From Roseibacillus persicicus (lineage in GTDB: Bacteria; Verrucomicrobiota; Verrucomicrobiia; Verrucomicrobiales; Akkermansiaceae): a stretch of DNA of 64,000 nt. The stretch is from contig NZ_BMXI01000001.1 of assembly GCF_014651675.1 (NCBI RefSeq), forward strand, positions 561,158 through 625,157. Direction: 5' to 3'. Position numbers and translations under genes: made by a program. Numbering within the stretch: the stretch's first letter is position 1; each line of letters begins with the position of its first letter. This document shows positions 56,066-64,000 of this stretch, in pieces. The notes under the pieces were generated by a model. The model saw only the letters and a list, made by a program, of their open reading frames with translations, was not told the origin of the DNA and did not search any database.

Positions 56066-57382
56066 TTAATTGTCCAATAATCCCCTCAAGAAGTCGTCGG
56101 CCTTGTCGCGGAGCTTGTCGACCTCCTCTTCAAATGAGTTCTCCAACTCTTTAATCAGCCCTTTGGCCTCTGGAAGCTGGCTGAGGTAGTCGAACTCGGG
56201 GTTCTCCAAGTATCCCGAAGAATTCACCCGCCAAAGCACTTGGTCTTCGTCGACGAAGCGGGATTGGGCGAGGTTCTGCACGTTTCTGGGGAGCGCGTCC
56301 AGCCACCCGCCCAAAGTGTCGCTGATCTGATCGCCCGCAAGAAATTCCACTCCGATCTCGTGACGACCGCTATGTGTCTCGATCCAAGACTGCCGGGCCA
56401 AGCCCACTTCCCACTTTCCCACCGATAACGACAAAGGCTCAGTCAATCTCACCACATCCTCGCGATAGCTTCCAGTGATCCGCCGGCTGCGCCCAAAGTC
56501 GATGCGATCCGGCAGGCTCCCTAGCTCGATCCCAACCTTTTCCACTTGGTCGAGATAACCCCAGATGCGCCGCACAATCTTGATTTGCGGATTGAGATAG
56601 GAGTCCTGCCCCAACGCCAAATCCGCAATGACATCCGCGTCGAAATCGCCCGTCACCTCGTCAAAAAGCTTTCCCGTGGCTTCGCCATCCAGATCCATCC
56701 GCACCAACAAGTTCCCTTCCGCGTCCAGCAAACGAGTCCCGGCTTTTAAATTCAGCTGAACCTGATTGAGGGAGGCCAAGTCCTCGGGATCGAACTGCAA
56801 GTCGTTGATCGTGATCGCCAAATCCTCCACTTTGAGAAGCATCTTCTCCTTCTCAAAAGTCATCTCGACCCGCCCACCTTGCAAACGGGTCTCCCCCAAT
56901 TTGGCGAGCCAGCGGTTTTCCTTGGCTTCCAGAACCCCGCTTTTCTCTTTGGTTGGAACAGCAGCATCTCCCCCCTCATCGTCAGGCTTGCTGAAGAGCT
57001 GGGCCAAGGACAAATCACCCTCCCGGTCCAAAGTCATTCGAATGATCGGGTCGACAATCACAAAGCTCGTTGTCTCCAAGCGGCGCGAGAACAAGGGCAA
57101 GGCCTTGACCCCCAATCTCACTTGCCCAATTTCCACCCCAGTCGGCCCCGGGACCTTCTCGAGAGGAGATAGACTGAGCCCGTGCAGAGTTACCCGCCGG
57201 GCCAGAAGATTGACCTTCACCTTCTCAACCTCGGCCCGGGCATTGAGATTCTCTTCCAGAAACCCCTCCAGATAAGAGGCGGAAAAAGTGCGTCCAACAA
57301 TGACTTGGGCCACCAAGACCAACGCAAAAAAAAGACCCACTCCCAAGCCTACGATCCGGAGGCCTTTCGAGGAGAGGGTCAT
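56066..57382 (-). CDS. AsmA/DUF748-like membrane protein
   Basis: 438 residues. An N-terminal membrane anchor (GLRIVGLGVGLFFALVLVAQVIVG) is followed by a beta-rich, AsmA-type repeating domain: FLEENLNARAEVEKVKVNLLARRVTLHGLSLSP, IGQVRLGVKALPLFSRRLETTSFVIVDPIIRM, LQGGRVEMTFEKEKMLLKVEDLAITINDLQFD. AsmA/TamB-type proteins help move or assemble lipids and outer-membrane components; this one is short. The end (LENSFEEEVDKLRDKADDFLRGLLDN) is a coiled coil. It follows frr by 30 bp on the same strand. Confidence 0.8.
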   Translation of the reverse strand: MTLSSKGLRIVGLGVGLFFALVLVAQVIVGRTFSASYLEGFLEENLNARAEVEKVKVNLLARRVTLHGLSLSPLEKVPGPTGVEIGQVRLGVKALPLFSRRLETTSFVIVDPIIRMTLDREGDLSLAQLFSKPDDEGGDAAVPTKEKSGVLEAKENRWLAKLGETRLQGGRVEMTFEKEKMLLKVEDLAITINDLQFDPEDLASLNQVQLNLKAGTRLLDAEGNLLVRMDLDGEATGKLFDEVTGDFDADVIADLALGQDSYLNPQIKIVRRIWGYLDQVEKVGIELGSLPDRIDFGRSRRITGSYREDVVRLTEPLSLSVGKWEVGLARQSWIETHSGRHEIGVEFLAGDQISDTLGGWLDALPRNVQNLAQSRFVDEDQVLWRVNSSGYLENPEFDYLSQLPEAKGLIKELENSFEEEVDKLRDKADDFLRGLLDN

Positions 57383-57412
57383 CTAATTTCTTTGGTAAAA
57401 TTATAGCGCCGA

Positions 57413-57979
57413 TTAAACGGTCATCACTTCTGCTTCCTTCTCGGCAGCAGCTTGATCAACCTTCTTGACGGCCGCATCGGTGAGGTCCTGCACCTGTCCT
57501 TCATAGTCCTTCTGGCTGTCCTCAGTCAGAATATTGTCGGCCTTCATCTTCTTACCGGCATCCATCGCATTCTTGCGCGCGGTCCGGATGCGAACGCGGG
57601 CGTCTTCCGCCATAGTCTTCACCCGCTTCACCATCTCGATACGACGCTCTTCATTCAACTCAGGAATGATGAGACGGATGTTCGTGCCGTCAGTGGAAGG
57701 GTTGAGACCCAGGTTGGCCTCCCGAATTGCCTTCTCAATATCGTTGGTGATGCTCGGGTCGAAGGGAGCGATCATCAGCATACGGGGCTCCGGCACCGAG
57801 ATGATGGCCAGCCCTTTCAACTTCATCACGCTTCCATAGCTGGAAACATTCACGTCCACATTGTCGACGAGGGAGGGCGAGGCTTTGCCGGTACGCACGC
57901 CACCGAATTCTTGCTCGAGGTACTCGAAGGATTTCTCCATCGCCTCTTTTGCTTCTGCCAAACTGCTTTCTGGGGTCAT
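57413..57979 (-). CDS. frr: Ribosome recycling factor
   Basis: 188 residues, typical length. RRF with EF-G splits the post-termination ribosome. Recognised by EYLEQEFGGVRTGKASPSLVDNVDVNVSSYGS, LKGLAIISVPEPRMLMIAPFDPS, IEKAIREANLGLNPSTDGTNIRLIIPELNEERR and RVKTMAEDARVRIRTARKNAMD. It lies 23 bp downstream of pyrH on the same strand, the pyrH-frr order found in most bacteria. Confidence 0.98.
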   Translation of the reverse strand: MTPESSLAEAKEAMEKSFEYLEQEFGGVRTGKASPSLVDNVDVNVSSYGSVMKLKGLAIISVPEPRMLMIAPFDPSITNDIEKAIREANLGLNPSTDGTNIRLIIPELNEERRIEMVKRVKTMAEDARVRIRTARKNAMDAGKKMKADNILTEDSQKDYEGQVQDLTDAAVKKVDQAAAEKEAEVMTV

Positions 57980-58002
57980 TTTTCGTTCAAGTTAGGGTTG
58001 GT

Positions 58003-58752
58003 TTACGCTTCCCTGCAAACATAAGTCCCGATGTCCTCACCACTCAAGGCTCGGGTAATATTTCCTTCCACACCCACATCGAAGATCACGATGGGCATTT
58101 CATTCTCCAAACACAGGCTAAAGGCCGTCGCATCCATCACCTTGAGCTGCTTGGTGAGACAATCGATGAAGCTCACGCGGTCATAGCGCTTGGCGTCAGG
58201 ATTCTTTTTCGGGTCGCTGTCGTAGACCCCGTCCACTTGGGTCGCCTTGAAAATCACATCCGCATCCATCTCGTTCGCACGCAGCGCGGAGGTGGTGTCG
58301 GTGGAGAAGAACGGGCTGCCGGTTCCCGCGGCAAAGATCACCACTCGTCCCTGCGACAGATGGCGCTCGGCCTTCCGGCGGATATAGGGCTCGGCCACGT
58401 TTTTCATCTCGATGGCGCTTTGCACCACACAGGGGACATCTTCTTCCTCGAGGGCACTCTGGAGCGCGAGCGAATTCATAACCGTAGCCATCATCCCGAC
58501 ATAATCCGCAGTGGCCCGATCCATCCCCCGGGCGCTGGCACTCGCTCCGCGCCAAAAGTTGCCGCCACCTACCACCACGGCCAATTCCAAACCAGTCTTG
58601 ACCGCATCGCGAATCTCGCGAGCCATACGCTCAACGATCTCAGGCGAAATGTTATCCTTACTCCCCTCTTCACGCAGCGCCTCGCCGCTCAACTTCAACA
58701 CTGCACGGGTAAATTTCCGCTCCGACTTGGACTCTGTCGTTTCTTCGCTCAC
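58003..58752 (-). CDS. pyrH: UMP kinase
   Basis: 249 residues from a GTG at complement 58750-58752 (SEETTESKSERKFTRAVLKLSGEAL); the open frame continues upstream to an ATG at 58881, but that adds 43 low-similarity residues. PyrH makes UDP from UMP and ATP as a hexamer in pyrimidine synthesis. Motifs seen: KLSGEAL, LAVVVGGGNFWRG, DYVGMMATVMNSLALQSALE, VVIFAAGTGSPFFSTDTTSALRA, and FKATQVDGVYDSDPKKNPDAKRYDRVSF. It heads the pyrH-frr operon. carB, which feeds the same pathway, is elsewhere in the window and not linked. Confidence 0.96.
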   Translation of the reverse strand: MSEETTESKSERKFTRAVLKLSGEALREEGSKDNISPEIVERMAREIRDAVKTGLELAVVVGGGNFWRGASASARGMDRATADYVGMMATVMNSLALQSALEEEDVPCVVQSAIEMKNVAEPYIRRKAERHLSQGRVVIFAAGTGSPFFSTDTTSALRANEMDADVIFKATQVDGVYDSDPKKNPDAKRYDRVSFIDCLTKQLKVMDATAFSLCLENEMPIVIFDVGVEGNITRALSGEDIGTYVCREA

Positions 58753-59181
58753 AAGGCCGAGACTCTTGCATGAGAGCCCAAGGTCCAAGCCAAAATAACG
58801 GCTTCTTGAGCTTTCGCATTCATTTCCTCCTCCTGCTGAACTCTTCCCTGGATTGACGCGTCGAACACCCCGGAAGCGCAATCGACAACCTCGAGCCTGA
58901 TGGAGCGCAATTTAACGGAAAAAAAGCGTCTATCCAATCATATGCATTCAACTTCCCCCAGCCGCAAATCTTCACTTCGAAAGGCCCTTCCACTCAACCC
59001 CTCAAAATATTTGCACGACAGCGCTCGGCACCCTCGCGCAGTCATAACCAAAAGACACTCACCCCGTTAAAAAAGCAAATTAACTTGACCAAACAATTCA
59101 ATTCAATCAGCTTGGAGACGAAATCGATGTATCAAGATCTATTTCTTGGCGCTTGATTTCAGAACAACAACCACACAAACC
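58753..59181. other. 429-bp intergenic region
   Basis: Divergent gap between pyrH and the small Tat-type gene. The last 150 bp before 59182 are AT-rich, as expected for a promoter, but I cannot place a confident -35/-10 pair. No hairpin, repeat or RNA gene was found. Confidence 0.4.
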
Positions 59182-59472
59182 ATGAACTCTCGCCGCCACT
59201 TTCTAGTGCTGGGCTCTGCTACAGCTGCCTACCTGGCTCTTCCGTCCAAGATTGGCGGAACCTCTTCTCCCTCAATTCAAGCGGGAAAGATGAAAAGCTT
59301 TTCCATCACCAGGGAAACAAGCACCCAGATTGAGGCCCGGGTGGCCTTTTCCGATTTCCAGCAACATCTTGCCAAGAATCAGGACATCACCCCTTCCCGC
59401 ATGAAAGCAAACGGGAACAAGTTATCTTATGAGGAGGCGGGAAAGACCGTCATCCTCACTCTCTGCGTTTAG
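59182..59472 (+). CDS. Small exported protein with Tat-like signal
   Basis: 96 residues from ATG 59182: MNSRRHFLVLGSATAAYLALPSK has the twin-arginine pattern S-R-R-x-F-L plus a hydrophobic stretch. The mature part is ~70 residues, hydrophilic and without Cys pairs except one near the end (ILTLCV). No family is recognised. It stands 130 bp before the tail-collar gene and may be part of the same surface cluster. The in-frame ATG at 59146 would put 12 residues before the Arg pair and is less likely. Confidence 0.7.
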   Translation: MNSRRHFLVLGSATAAYLALPSKIGGTSSPSIQAGKMKSFSITRETSTQIEARVAFSDFQQHLAKNQDITPSRMKANGNKLSYEEAGKTVILTLCV

Positions 59473-59602
59473 TCAGAAAAGATATCATTTCCAAGCAAGC
59501 GCCCTCACGCTTTCTCTCCCCTCCCCTGAAAAAACCTTATTACAGGAATGCGCTTTCGCGTCCTGAATTCACTTATATCCATCTCAAAAAAACTAGAAAA
59601 TT

Positions 59603-60148
59603 ATGGAACCATTTATAGCACAAATCACAATGTTCGGAGGAAACTTCGCCCCCCGCGGCTGGGCCTTATGCGAAGGACAACTCCTCGCAATTGCATCGAA
59701 TTCGGCGCTTTTTTCCATCTTGGGCACGACCTACGGCGGCGACGGACGGACCACTTTCGGTCTGCCTGACCTTCGCGGTCGCGCCCCAGTCCAACAAGGA
59801 ACAGGACCAGGACTCTCTAATATCCGACTCGGAGAACGAGGCGGAAGAGAAAATGTTCAACTCACCCTCGCCAACCTTCCGGCCCACTCCCACACCCTCT
59901 CGAATGCTTCGGTCCAACTGGGTTGCAACAACGCCCCAGGAGAGGAAGACAGCCCGGTCGGCAACTATCCTGCCGCCAACGCGAGCGACGAAGACTACGC
60001 CGAATCAGCCAATGCAACAATGGGTGCCGCTTCGGTAACTGGCACTATAGGCACCACCGGTTCCAGCACGGCCTTTGATAATCGCAATCCTTATCTTGGC
60101 ATCAATTTCATCATCGCACTCGTAGGCGTCTTCCCTTCACGCAACTAA
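59603..60148 (+). CDS. Phage tail collar-domain protein (microcystin-dependent protein type)
   Basis: 181 residues. The N-terminus matches the tail-collar family exactly in style: MEPFIAQITMFGGNFAPRGWALCEGQLLAIASNSALFSILGTTYGGDGRTTFGLPDLRGRAPV. Such chromosomal proteins are widespread (MdpB-like) and usually have no phage around them. The C-terminus GTTGSSTAFDNRNPYLGINFIIALVGVFPSRN is also typical. It may decorate the cell surface or a contractile system, but none is seen here. No signal peptide. It lies 19 bp upstream of the Calx-beta gene, so the two are probably one transcript. Confidence 0.93.
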   Translation: MEPFIAQITMFGGNFAPRGWALCEGQLLAIASNSALFSILGTTYGGDGRTTFGLPDLRGRAPVQQGTGPGLSNIRLGERGGRENVQLTLANLPAHSHTLSNASVQLGCNNAPGEEDSPVGNYPAANASDEDYAESANATMGAASVTGTIGTTGSSTAFDNRNPYLGINFIIALVGVFPSRN

Positions 60149-60167
60149 TTCAGTCAAAGCCCAATCC

Positions 60168-63071
60168 ATGAACACAACAATCAAGCATTGGCTTGGGCTT
60201 GCTGCCTTTGCCTCGCTCTCCAACCTTCTCCACGCGGGAACTGCTGCCTCCGTCATCGCCTGCGAGACCTTTGGCGATGACGCCGGCAACGATATCGGCT
60301 ATAGCACTTCGCCAACTGAATTCGACGATAGCTCGACCGACTTCTTTACCGTCCTGCCGAACAACAGCACTCGCTTCGCCTTCATTGGTGGCAGCACAGA
60401 AACAAATGTCTTCGCCGCCGAAGACATTGACTCGCCTCCGGGAGGAACCACCAGTTCTTCATTAGGCCAAGTCACTACCAACTCGGTCGATCTGACCGGC
60501 TACGCCAACACAATCGTGCAGATTGTGTTGGCTGCACCCGGAGATTCCGCGCCAGGGAATACGAGCTTTGATAATCCCAACGAGTATGATCATAGCGTTA
60601 CTGATTCCGAAATTGACCGCCTCATCATCGAGTACGCCGCAGACGGAATCAATTTCTCCGAGGTCGTCCGCTTTGAACCTGATATCGGGGTGTTCAATGG
60701 ACAACTGACTCGGGACGACAAAATCTCCAATGTCAACGTCTTCCCCGCAATTGGATCTTCTTCCTTTTCCTACGCTACCTTCCCGATCACTCCCGGAGCC
60801 AACGCTCGCATACGCATCAGCATGCAGACGAGTGGTTCGGGGGAGTTTTTTGCAATCGATTCCATCTGCTTCCTAGGTGAGGTGTCGGCTAGCGAGGCGC
60901 CCTCCATCACAGGTCTCCCCGCAGCATCCCTCGACTACACGGAAGGTGACGGCGCGCTGCCCATCGCCTCTACGATTTCTGTCGGAGATTTGGATTCGAG
61001 CTCCCTTACAGAGGCAACGGTAGCGATCACTTCCGGGTTTCAGGCAGCCGAGGACGTCCTAGCGGCGACCGCTTCAGGCTCGATTACCCAAGGAGACATT
61101 ACTTTCAGCGGGAACACCCTCACCATTTCCGCCACGGCATCGCTGGCCGACTACATTGCGGTTCTCCAATCCCTGACCTACGAGAACACCAACCTCTCCA
61201 ATCCCAACACCGCAACCAGGCAGGTCACCTTGACCATCGAGGATGACCAATTCAACCCCGCCTCGGCCATCCGCGAAATTGAGGTCACCAATCTCATCAA
61301 TACCCTCACGATTCCATTCACGGAATCATTTGAGACCGATGGACAAGGGACGCGATACTTTGCCGCCGGCGAAGTAGGCGGACCAACTGACGACGATATT
61401 TTCGGCCGCACCGAACCAGCTCTTGCCAGTATCGACGGCACCTTTGCCTTTGCGGTTGAGGACGTCAATGTGGACCTCTCCACCGAACTCGAGGCCATCT
61501 ACTTCAACATCTCGGCCAGCGGCTTCACCAACCTGAAGCTCAACCTGCTGGCGTCCGCTCCCGACGGGGCCAACTACGACACGGGTGACTTTATGGAGGC
61601 TCAAGTTAGCACTGACGGCTCGACTTGGAACACGGTAGGAGCCTTTCACGCCACCTCCGACGGAAGCCTTCCTTCGGTGGGAGGAGCAACCATCTCCCAG
61701 GACCTCAACCTCGACGGACTCGGCGACACCGACAGCATTGTTTTGGATAGCAGCTTCCAGGACTTTGAATTCTCTCTCCCGGATGCCGCAGCCTTTCAGC
61801 TGCGAATCGTGATGCAGAGCAACGTCAACAATGAGCGCCTGCTCGTCGACAACATCCGGGTCACCGCTGAAGCAGTAGAGTTCGGAATTGCGGCCGCTTC
61901 TGCCAATGAATCCGACGGCACTCTCGACTTCACGGTCACCCGGAATTCCGATGCGGGCAGCGCCACTCTCGAATTCTCCACTTCCGACGGAAGCGCAACC
62001 ACTGGCGACTCCGACTACACTGCGGCTAGCGCTAGCACCGTCACTTTTGAAGACGGGGAGCTCACTGCAACAGCGCAGGTGACCATCACAGCCGATAACA
62101 AGGTGGAACTGGACGAAACCCTCACCGCAACCATCGCCAACCCCAGCGTCGGAGTCATCTCGACCTCAGCCGCGAGCGCAGTGGGAACGATTAACAACGA
62201 CGACTCCTCGACCCTCAGTATTGCAGCGGGTCCAGCAGTGGTCGAAGGAGATAGCGGAACGACCAACCTCACCTTCTCCGCCACCCTCTCCAACCCGGTC
62301 GATGTCGGCGTGACCATCGATCTGGCCACCAATGCGACAGGAACCGCGACCCCCGGCACGGACTTCACTAGCAGCAGCACCTCCCCCACCATCACCGCGG
62401 GCGCCACCTCCCTTACCTTCAATGTCCCCGTCCTCGGGGACCACGAGGTCGAAAGCAACGAGACTGTTGTCGCAACCGTCGCTCTCTCCGGAGCCTCTGG
62501 TCGCGATGTGACCTTGGGAACGGCTACGGCTACCGGAACAATCAATGACGACGACCCCCTGATTGAAGTTGCCACCTCCAATCTCGGATTCACCACCGGC
62601 CTTTCAACCAAAGTCCTCATCTCCGACCTTCTTGGAAACGTTTCCGGCGGAGAAGGACGGGAGGTCACGCTCTCCTCGGTCGCAACGAGTGGAAGCGGCT
62701 CCGTTCAAGTGGTCGGCGACTGGGTCATCTTTATTGCTGCCCCGAACCAAACCTCGGACACCAGCTTCACCTACGAGGTCACCGACGGCTTCCAAACCGC
62801 ATCGGGAACAGTGACGCTCTTCAATAGCGGAAACGGCAACGACACCACGTCCAATATCGTTTCGATCGTCACCGAAGAAGGGGTCGCCACCATCACGGTA
62901 GCCGGAATCCCGAACCGCAGCTACCAGCTCGAGACTTCCCCGGACCTCTCTACTTGGACCGCCCTTGGTGCTCCGGTCACCTGCCCGGCAAGCGGAATTA
63001 TGACCATGGTTGACCCGGGTCCACTCCCTTCCAACCGCATGTATCGCATCGTCGCCCCCGCCATCAACTAA
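60168..63071 (+). CDS. Large secreted Calx-beta-repeat protein
   Basis: 967 residues with signal peptide (HWLGLAAFASLSNLLHAGTA). The N-terminal beta-rich parts end near 380; a jelly-roll-like domain spans ~385-565. Two Calx-beta repeats follow (~566-675 with DSDYTAASASTVTFEDGE and GTINNDD, then ~680-790 with GTDFTSSSTSPTITAG and GTINDDD), each ending in the typical acidic calcium-binding turn. The protein ends in RSYQLETSPDLSTW...RMYRIVAPAIN. No enzymatic motif. Likely an adhesin or surface matrix protein held by calcium. It is followed 20 bp later by a PEP-CTERM gene. Confidence 0.88.
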   Translation: MNTTIKHWLGLAAFASLSNLLHAGTAASVIACETFGDDAGNDIGYSTSPTEFDDSSTDFFTVLPNNSTRFAFIGGSTETNVFAAEDIDSPPGGTTSSSLGQVTTNSVDLTGYANTIVQIVLAAPGDSAPGNTSFDNPNEYDHSVTDSEIDRLIIEYAADGINFSEVVRFEPDIGVFNGQLTRDDKISNVNVFPAIGSSSFSYATFPITPGANARIRISMQTSGSGEFFAIDSICFLGEVSASEAPSITGLPAASLDYTEGDGALPIASTISVGDLDSSSLTEATVAITSGFQAAEDVLAATASGSITQGDITFSGNTLTISATASLADYIAVLQSLTYENTNLSNPNTATRQVTLTIEDDQFNPASAIREIEVTNLINTLTIPFTESFETDGQGTRYFAAGEVGGPTDDDIFGRTEPALASIDGTFAFAVEDVNVDLSTELEAIYFNISASGFTNLKLNLLASAPDGANYDTGDFMEAQVSTDGSTWNTVGAFHATSDGSLPSVGGATISQDLNLDGLGDTDSIVLDSSFQDFEFSLPDAAAFQLRIVMQSNVNNERLLVDNIRVTAEAVEFGIAAASANESDGTLDFTVTRNSDAGSATLEFSTSDGSATTGDSDYTAASASTVTFEDGELTATAQVTITADNKVELDETLTATIANPSVGVISTSAASAVGTINNDDSSTLSIAAGPAVVEGDSGTTNLTFSATLSNPVDVGVTIDLATNATGTATPGTDFTSSSTSPTITAGATSLTFNVPVLGDHEVESNETVVATVALSGASGRDVTLGTATATGTINDDDPLIEVATSNLGFTTGLSTKVLISDLLGNVSGGEGREVTLSSVATSGSGSVQVVGDWVIFIAAPNQTSDTSFTYEVTDGFQTASGTVTLFNSGNGNDTTSNIVSIVTEEGVATITVAGIPNRSYQLETSPDLSTWTALGAPVTCPASGIMTMVDPGPLPSNRMYRIVAPAIN

Positions 63072-63091
63072 CTCCAGCAGTAACAACCAAT

Positions 63092-63766
63092 ATGAAATCA
63101 CTTCTCATCTGCCTTCTCGTGCCCGGCATATCCCAAGCCGCCACCATCACGACCCTCTCTTCTGGAGCGGTCGGGCTGATTCCCGATGGTTCGACGACAG
63201 GCATTCAGAGCTCCCTCAGTTTCACTGAGCCGCTGGAGATCATTCAGGGTATCGAGGTCACCTTGAAGCTATCGGCAGCTCCCGGAGAGTCCGCCTATCT
63301 CGGCGACCTCTACTTCTACCTCACCGATGGAACCAATCTGGTCACTCTCATGAACCGCGCGGGTCAAGACTCCGGGCTCCCCGGAGGATACTCAGACAAT
63401 CAGTCGGTGAGCATCACCTTCGCCGCGACCTCCTTGATCGACATCCACACGTATCGCGAGGCGATCACTGGAAACGCTAGCACTCCTTTGAGTGGGCCAT
63501 TGACCGGCATTTTTCAGGCTGACGGACGCCTCACCGACCCGAGCACCGTGGCCACGGGTGATTCGCGGGACAGCTCGTTGACGGACTACGAGGGCCTAAC
63601 TGCCGACCGGACCTTCACCCTGTTTGGGGCCGACCTTTCCACCTCGGGAAGCCATCAGATCGACGGTTGGTCAGTCACCCTGACCACAGTTCCCGAGCCC
63701 TCGGCCTCACTCCTCTCCCTAATCGCCGGCCTCACTTTGCTAGCCCGGCGTAAGAGACAGTCCTAG
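63092..63766 (+). CDS. PEP-CTERM protein with P-domain-like body
   Basis: 224 residues, signal peptide (MKSLLICLLVPGISQAA), and TVPEPSASLLSLIAGLTLLARRKRQS as the PEP-CTERM tail. The body (IQGIEVTLKLSAAPGESAYLGDLYFYLTDGTNLVTLMNRAG...LTDYEGLTADRTFTLFGADLSTSGSHQIDGWSVTLTTV) resembles the proprotein-convertase P-domain fold common at the ends of secreted bacterial proteins. It is the last gene of the cluster starting at 59603 and is followed by a perfect terminator. Its job is unknown; display or binding is inferred. Confidence 0.88.
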   Translation: MKSLLICLLVPGISQAATITTLSSGAVGLIPDGSTTGIQSSLSFTEPLEIIQGIEVTLKLSAAPGESAYLGDLYFYLTDGTNLVTLMNRAGQDSGLPGGYSDNQSVSITFAATSLIDIHTYREAITGNASTPLSGPLTGIFQADGRLTDPSTVATGDSRDSSLTDYEGLTADRTFTLFGADLSTSGSHQIDGWSVTLTTVPEPSASLLSLIAGLTLLARRKRQS

Positions 63767-63798
63767 CGAGAACAGCTTCCACACAACTTCTACAAAGA

Positions 63799-63831
63799 GC
63801 CCTCGCAGAACAGTTCTGCGAGGGCTTTTTT
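63799..63831 (+). terminator. Perfect intrinsic terminator of the surface-protein operon
   Basis: GCCCTCGCAGAA (63799-63810) and TTCTGCGAGGGC (63814-63825) give a 12-bp perfect stem with loop CAG, directly followed by TTTTTT. It lies 32 bp after the PEP-CTERM stop. Confidence 0.95.
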
Positions 63832-63911
63832 CGCATCAGGCCGAATGCAAGCGAACTCGTAATATTCCAGAACTACCCAACGGACATAAAACCGGCTCTT
63901 CATCAAAGATT

Positions 63912-63994
63912 GGGGACATGAGGCGATAAAGCCATCATGTCCCCGATGTTTAATCACCTAAAGATAGGCCTGAAGGGTTACGACCCCCTTCAGG
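63912..63994. repeat. Two consecutive perfect hairpins at the window end
   Basis: GGGGACATGA (63912-63921) pairs with TCATGTCCCC (63935-63944), and CCTGAAGGG (63969-63977) pairs with CCCTTCAGG (63986-63994). Both stems are perfect (10 and 9 bp). They may be part of an untranslated leader, operator or repeat element that continues beyond the window. Confidence 0.5.
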
Positions 63995-64000
63995 ATTCCT

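Noticed and set aside
59603..60148. Prophage indicated by the tail collar gene
   Set aside because: No other phage structural, lysis or integrase gene is nearby; stand-alone collar proteins are common in chromosomes.

Overview
The window (about 57% GC) looks like a chromosomal segment of a heterotrophic Verrucomicrobiota bacterium. The evidence is indirect but consistent: three proteins with a PEP-CTERM sorting tail, several large secreted proteins with calcium-binding or Calx-beta repeats, three type I sulfatases plus a sialidase, a redoxin with an SHD1 domain, an ECF sigma factor paired with a Ser/Thr kinase, and families of long lineage-type secreted hypotheticals. Housekeeping genes (ispF, fbp, carB, pyrH, frr, opgGH, pspA) are interspersed. 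No rRNA or tRNA gene, CRISPR array, prophage block or transposase was found.

Layout. 1-3.9 kb: the end of a large surface protein, an L,D-transpeptidase lipoprotein and two paralogous secreted proteins, one with and one without a PEP-CTERM tail. 4.3-7.9 kb: IMPase, a small hypothetical and ispF in one operon, converging on a class III fructose-1,6-bisphosphatase. 8.1-11.8 kb: a small gene and two translationally coupled, membrane-anchored helical-repeat proteins (a third paralogue is at 36.4 kb). 12-15.6 kb: a secreted CotH-kinase/lamin-tail protein and a sialidase. 15.8-18.4 kb: sigma factor and kinase overlapping by ATGA. 18.6-26 kb: a 1203-residue sulfatase whose N-terminal modules recur in the two neighbouring secreted proteins. 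26.2-26.9 kb: a thioredoxin-like SHD1 protein whose first redox cysteine codon is an in-frame TGA, a strong selenoprotein candidate. 27.1-30 kb: two more sulfatases in an operon.

30.3-31.9 kb: a reductase operon followed by a 227-bp MITE-like insertion with perfect inverted repeats and a 7-bp target duplication. 32-35.6 kb: carB. 35.7-36.4 kb: a REP-like hairpin and a possible gene remnant. 38-44.5 kb: a LuxR regulator, an rRNA methyltransferase-like gene, opgG-small ORF-opgH for periplasmic glucans, and an HD hydrolase. 44.7-49.4 kb: a DASS-type anion transporter, a HAD phosphatase with an MGDG-synthase-like glycosyltransferase, and two coupled membrane hypotheticals. 49.5-50.3 kb: three tandem copies of a 259-262 bp repeat carrying a nested palindrome, between convergent genes. 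50.3-53.8 kb: an MFS-acyltransferase fusion and PspA. 54-58.8 kb: a TIM-barrel isomerase and the pyrH-frr-AsmA-like-vWA run. 59.2-63.8 kb: a Tat-type small protein, a tail-collar protein, a Calx-beta protein and a PEP-CTERM protein.

Together the accessory genes suggest scavenging of sulfated, possibly sialylated glycans (three sulfatases, a sialidase, a DASS transporter) by enzymes displayed at the cell surface, with sigma-kinase signalling encoded beside them. Best candidates for new biology are the UGA-containing redoxin, the MITE, the nested-palindrome array, and a recurring domain found in secreted proteins that lack PEP-CTERM.
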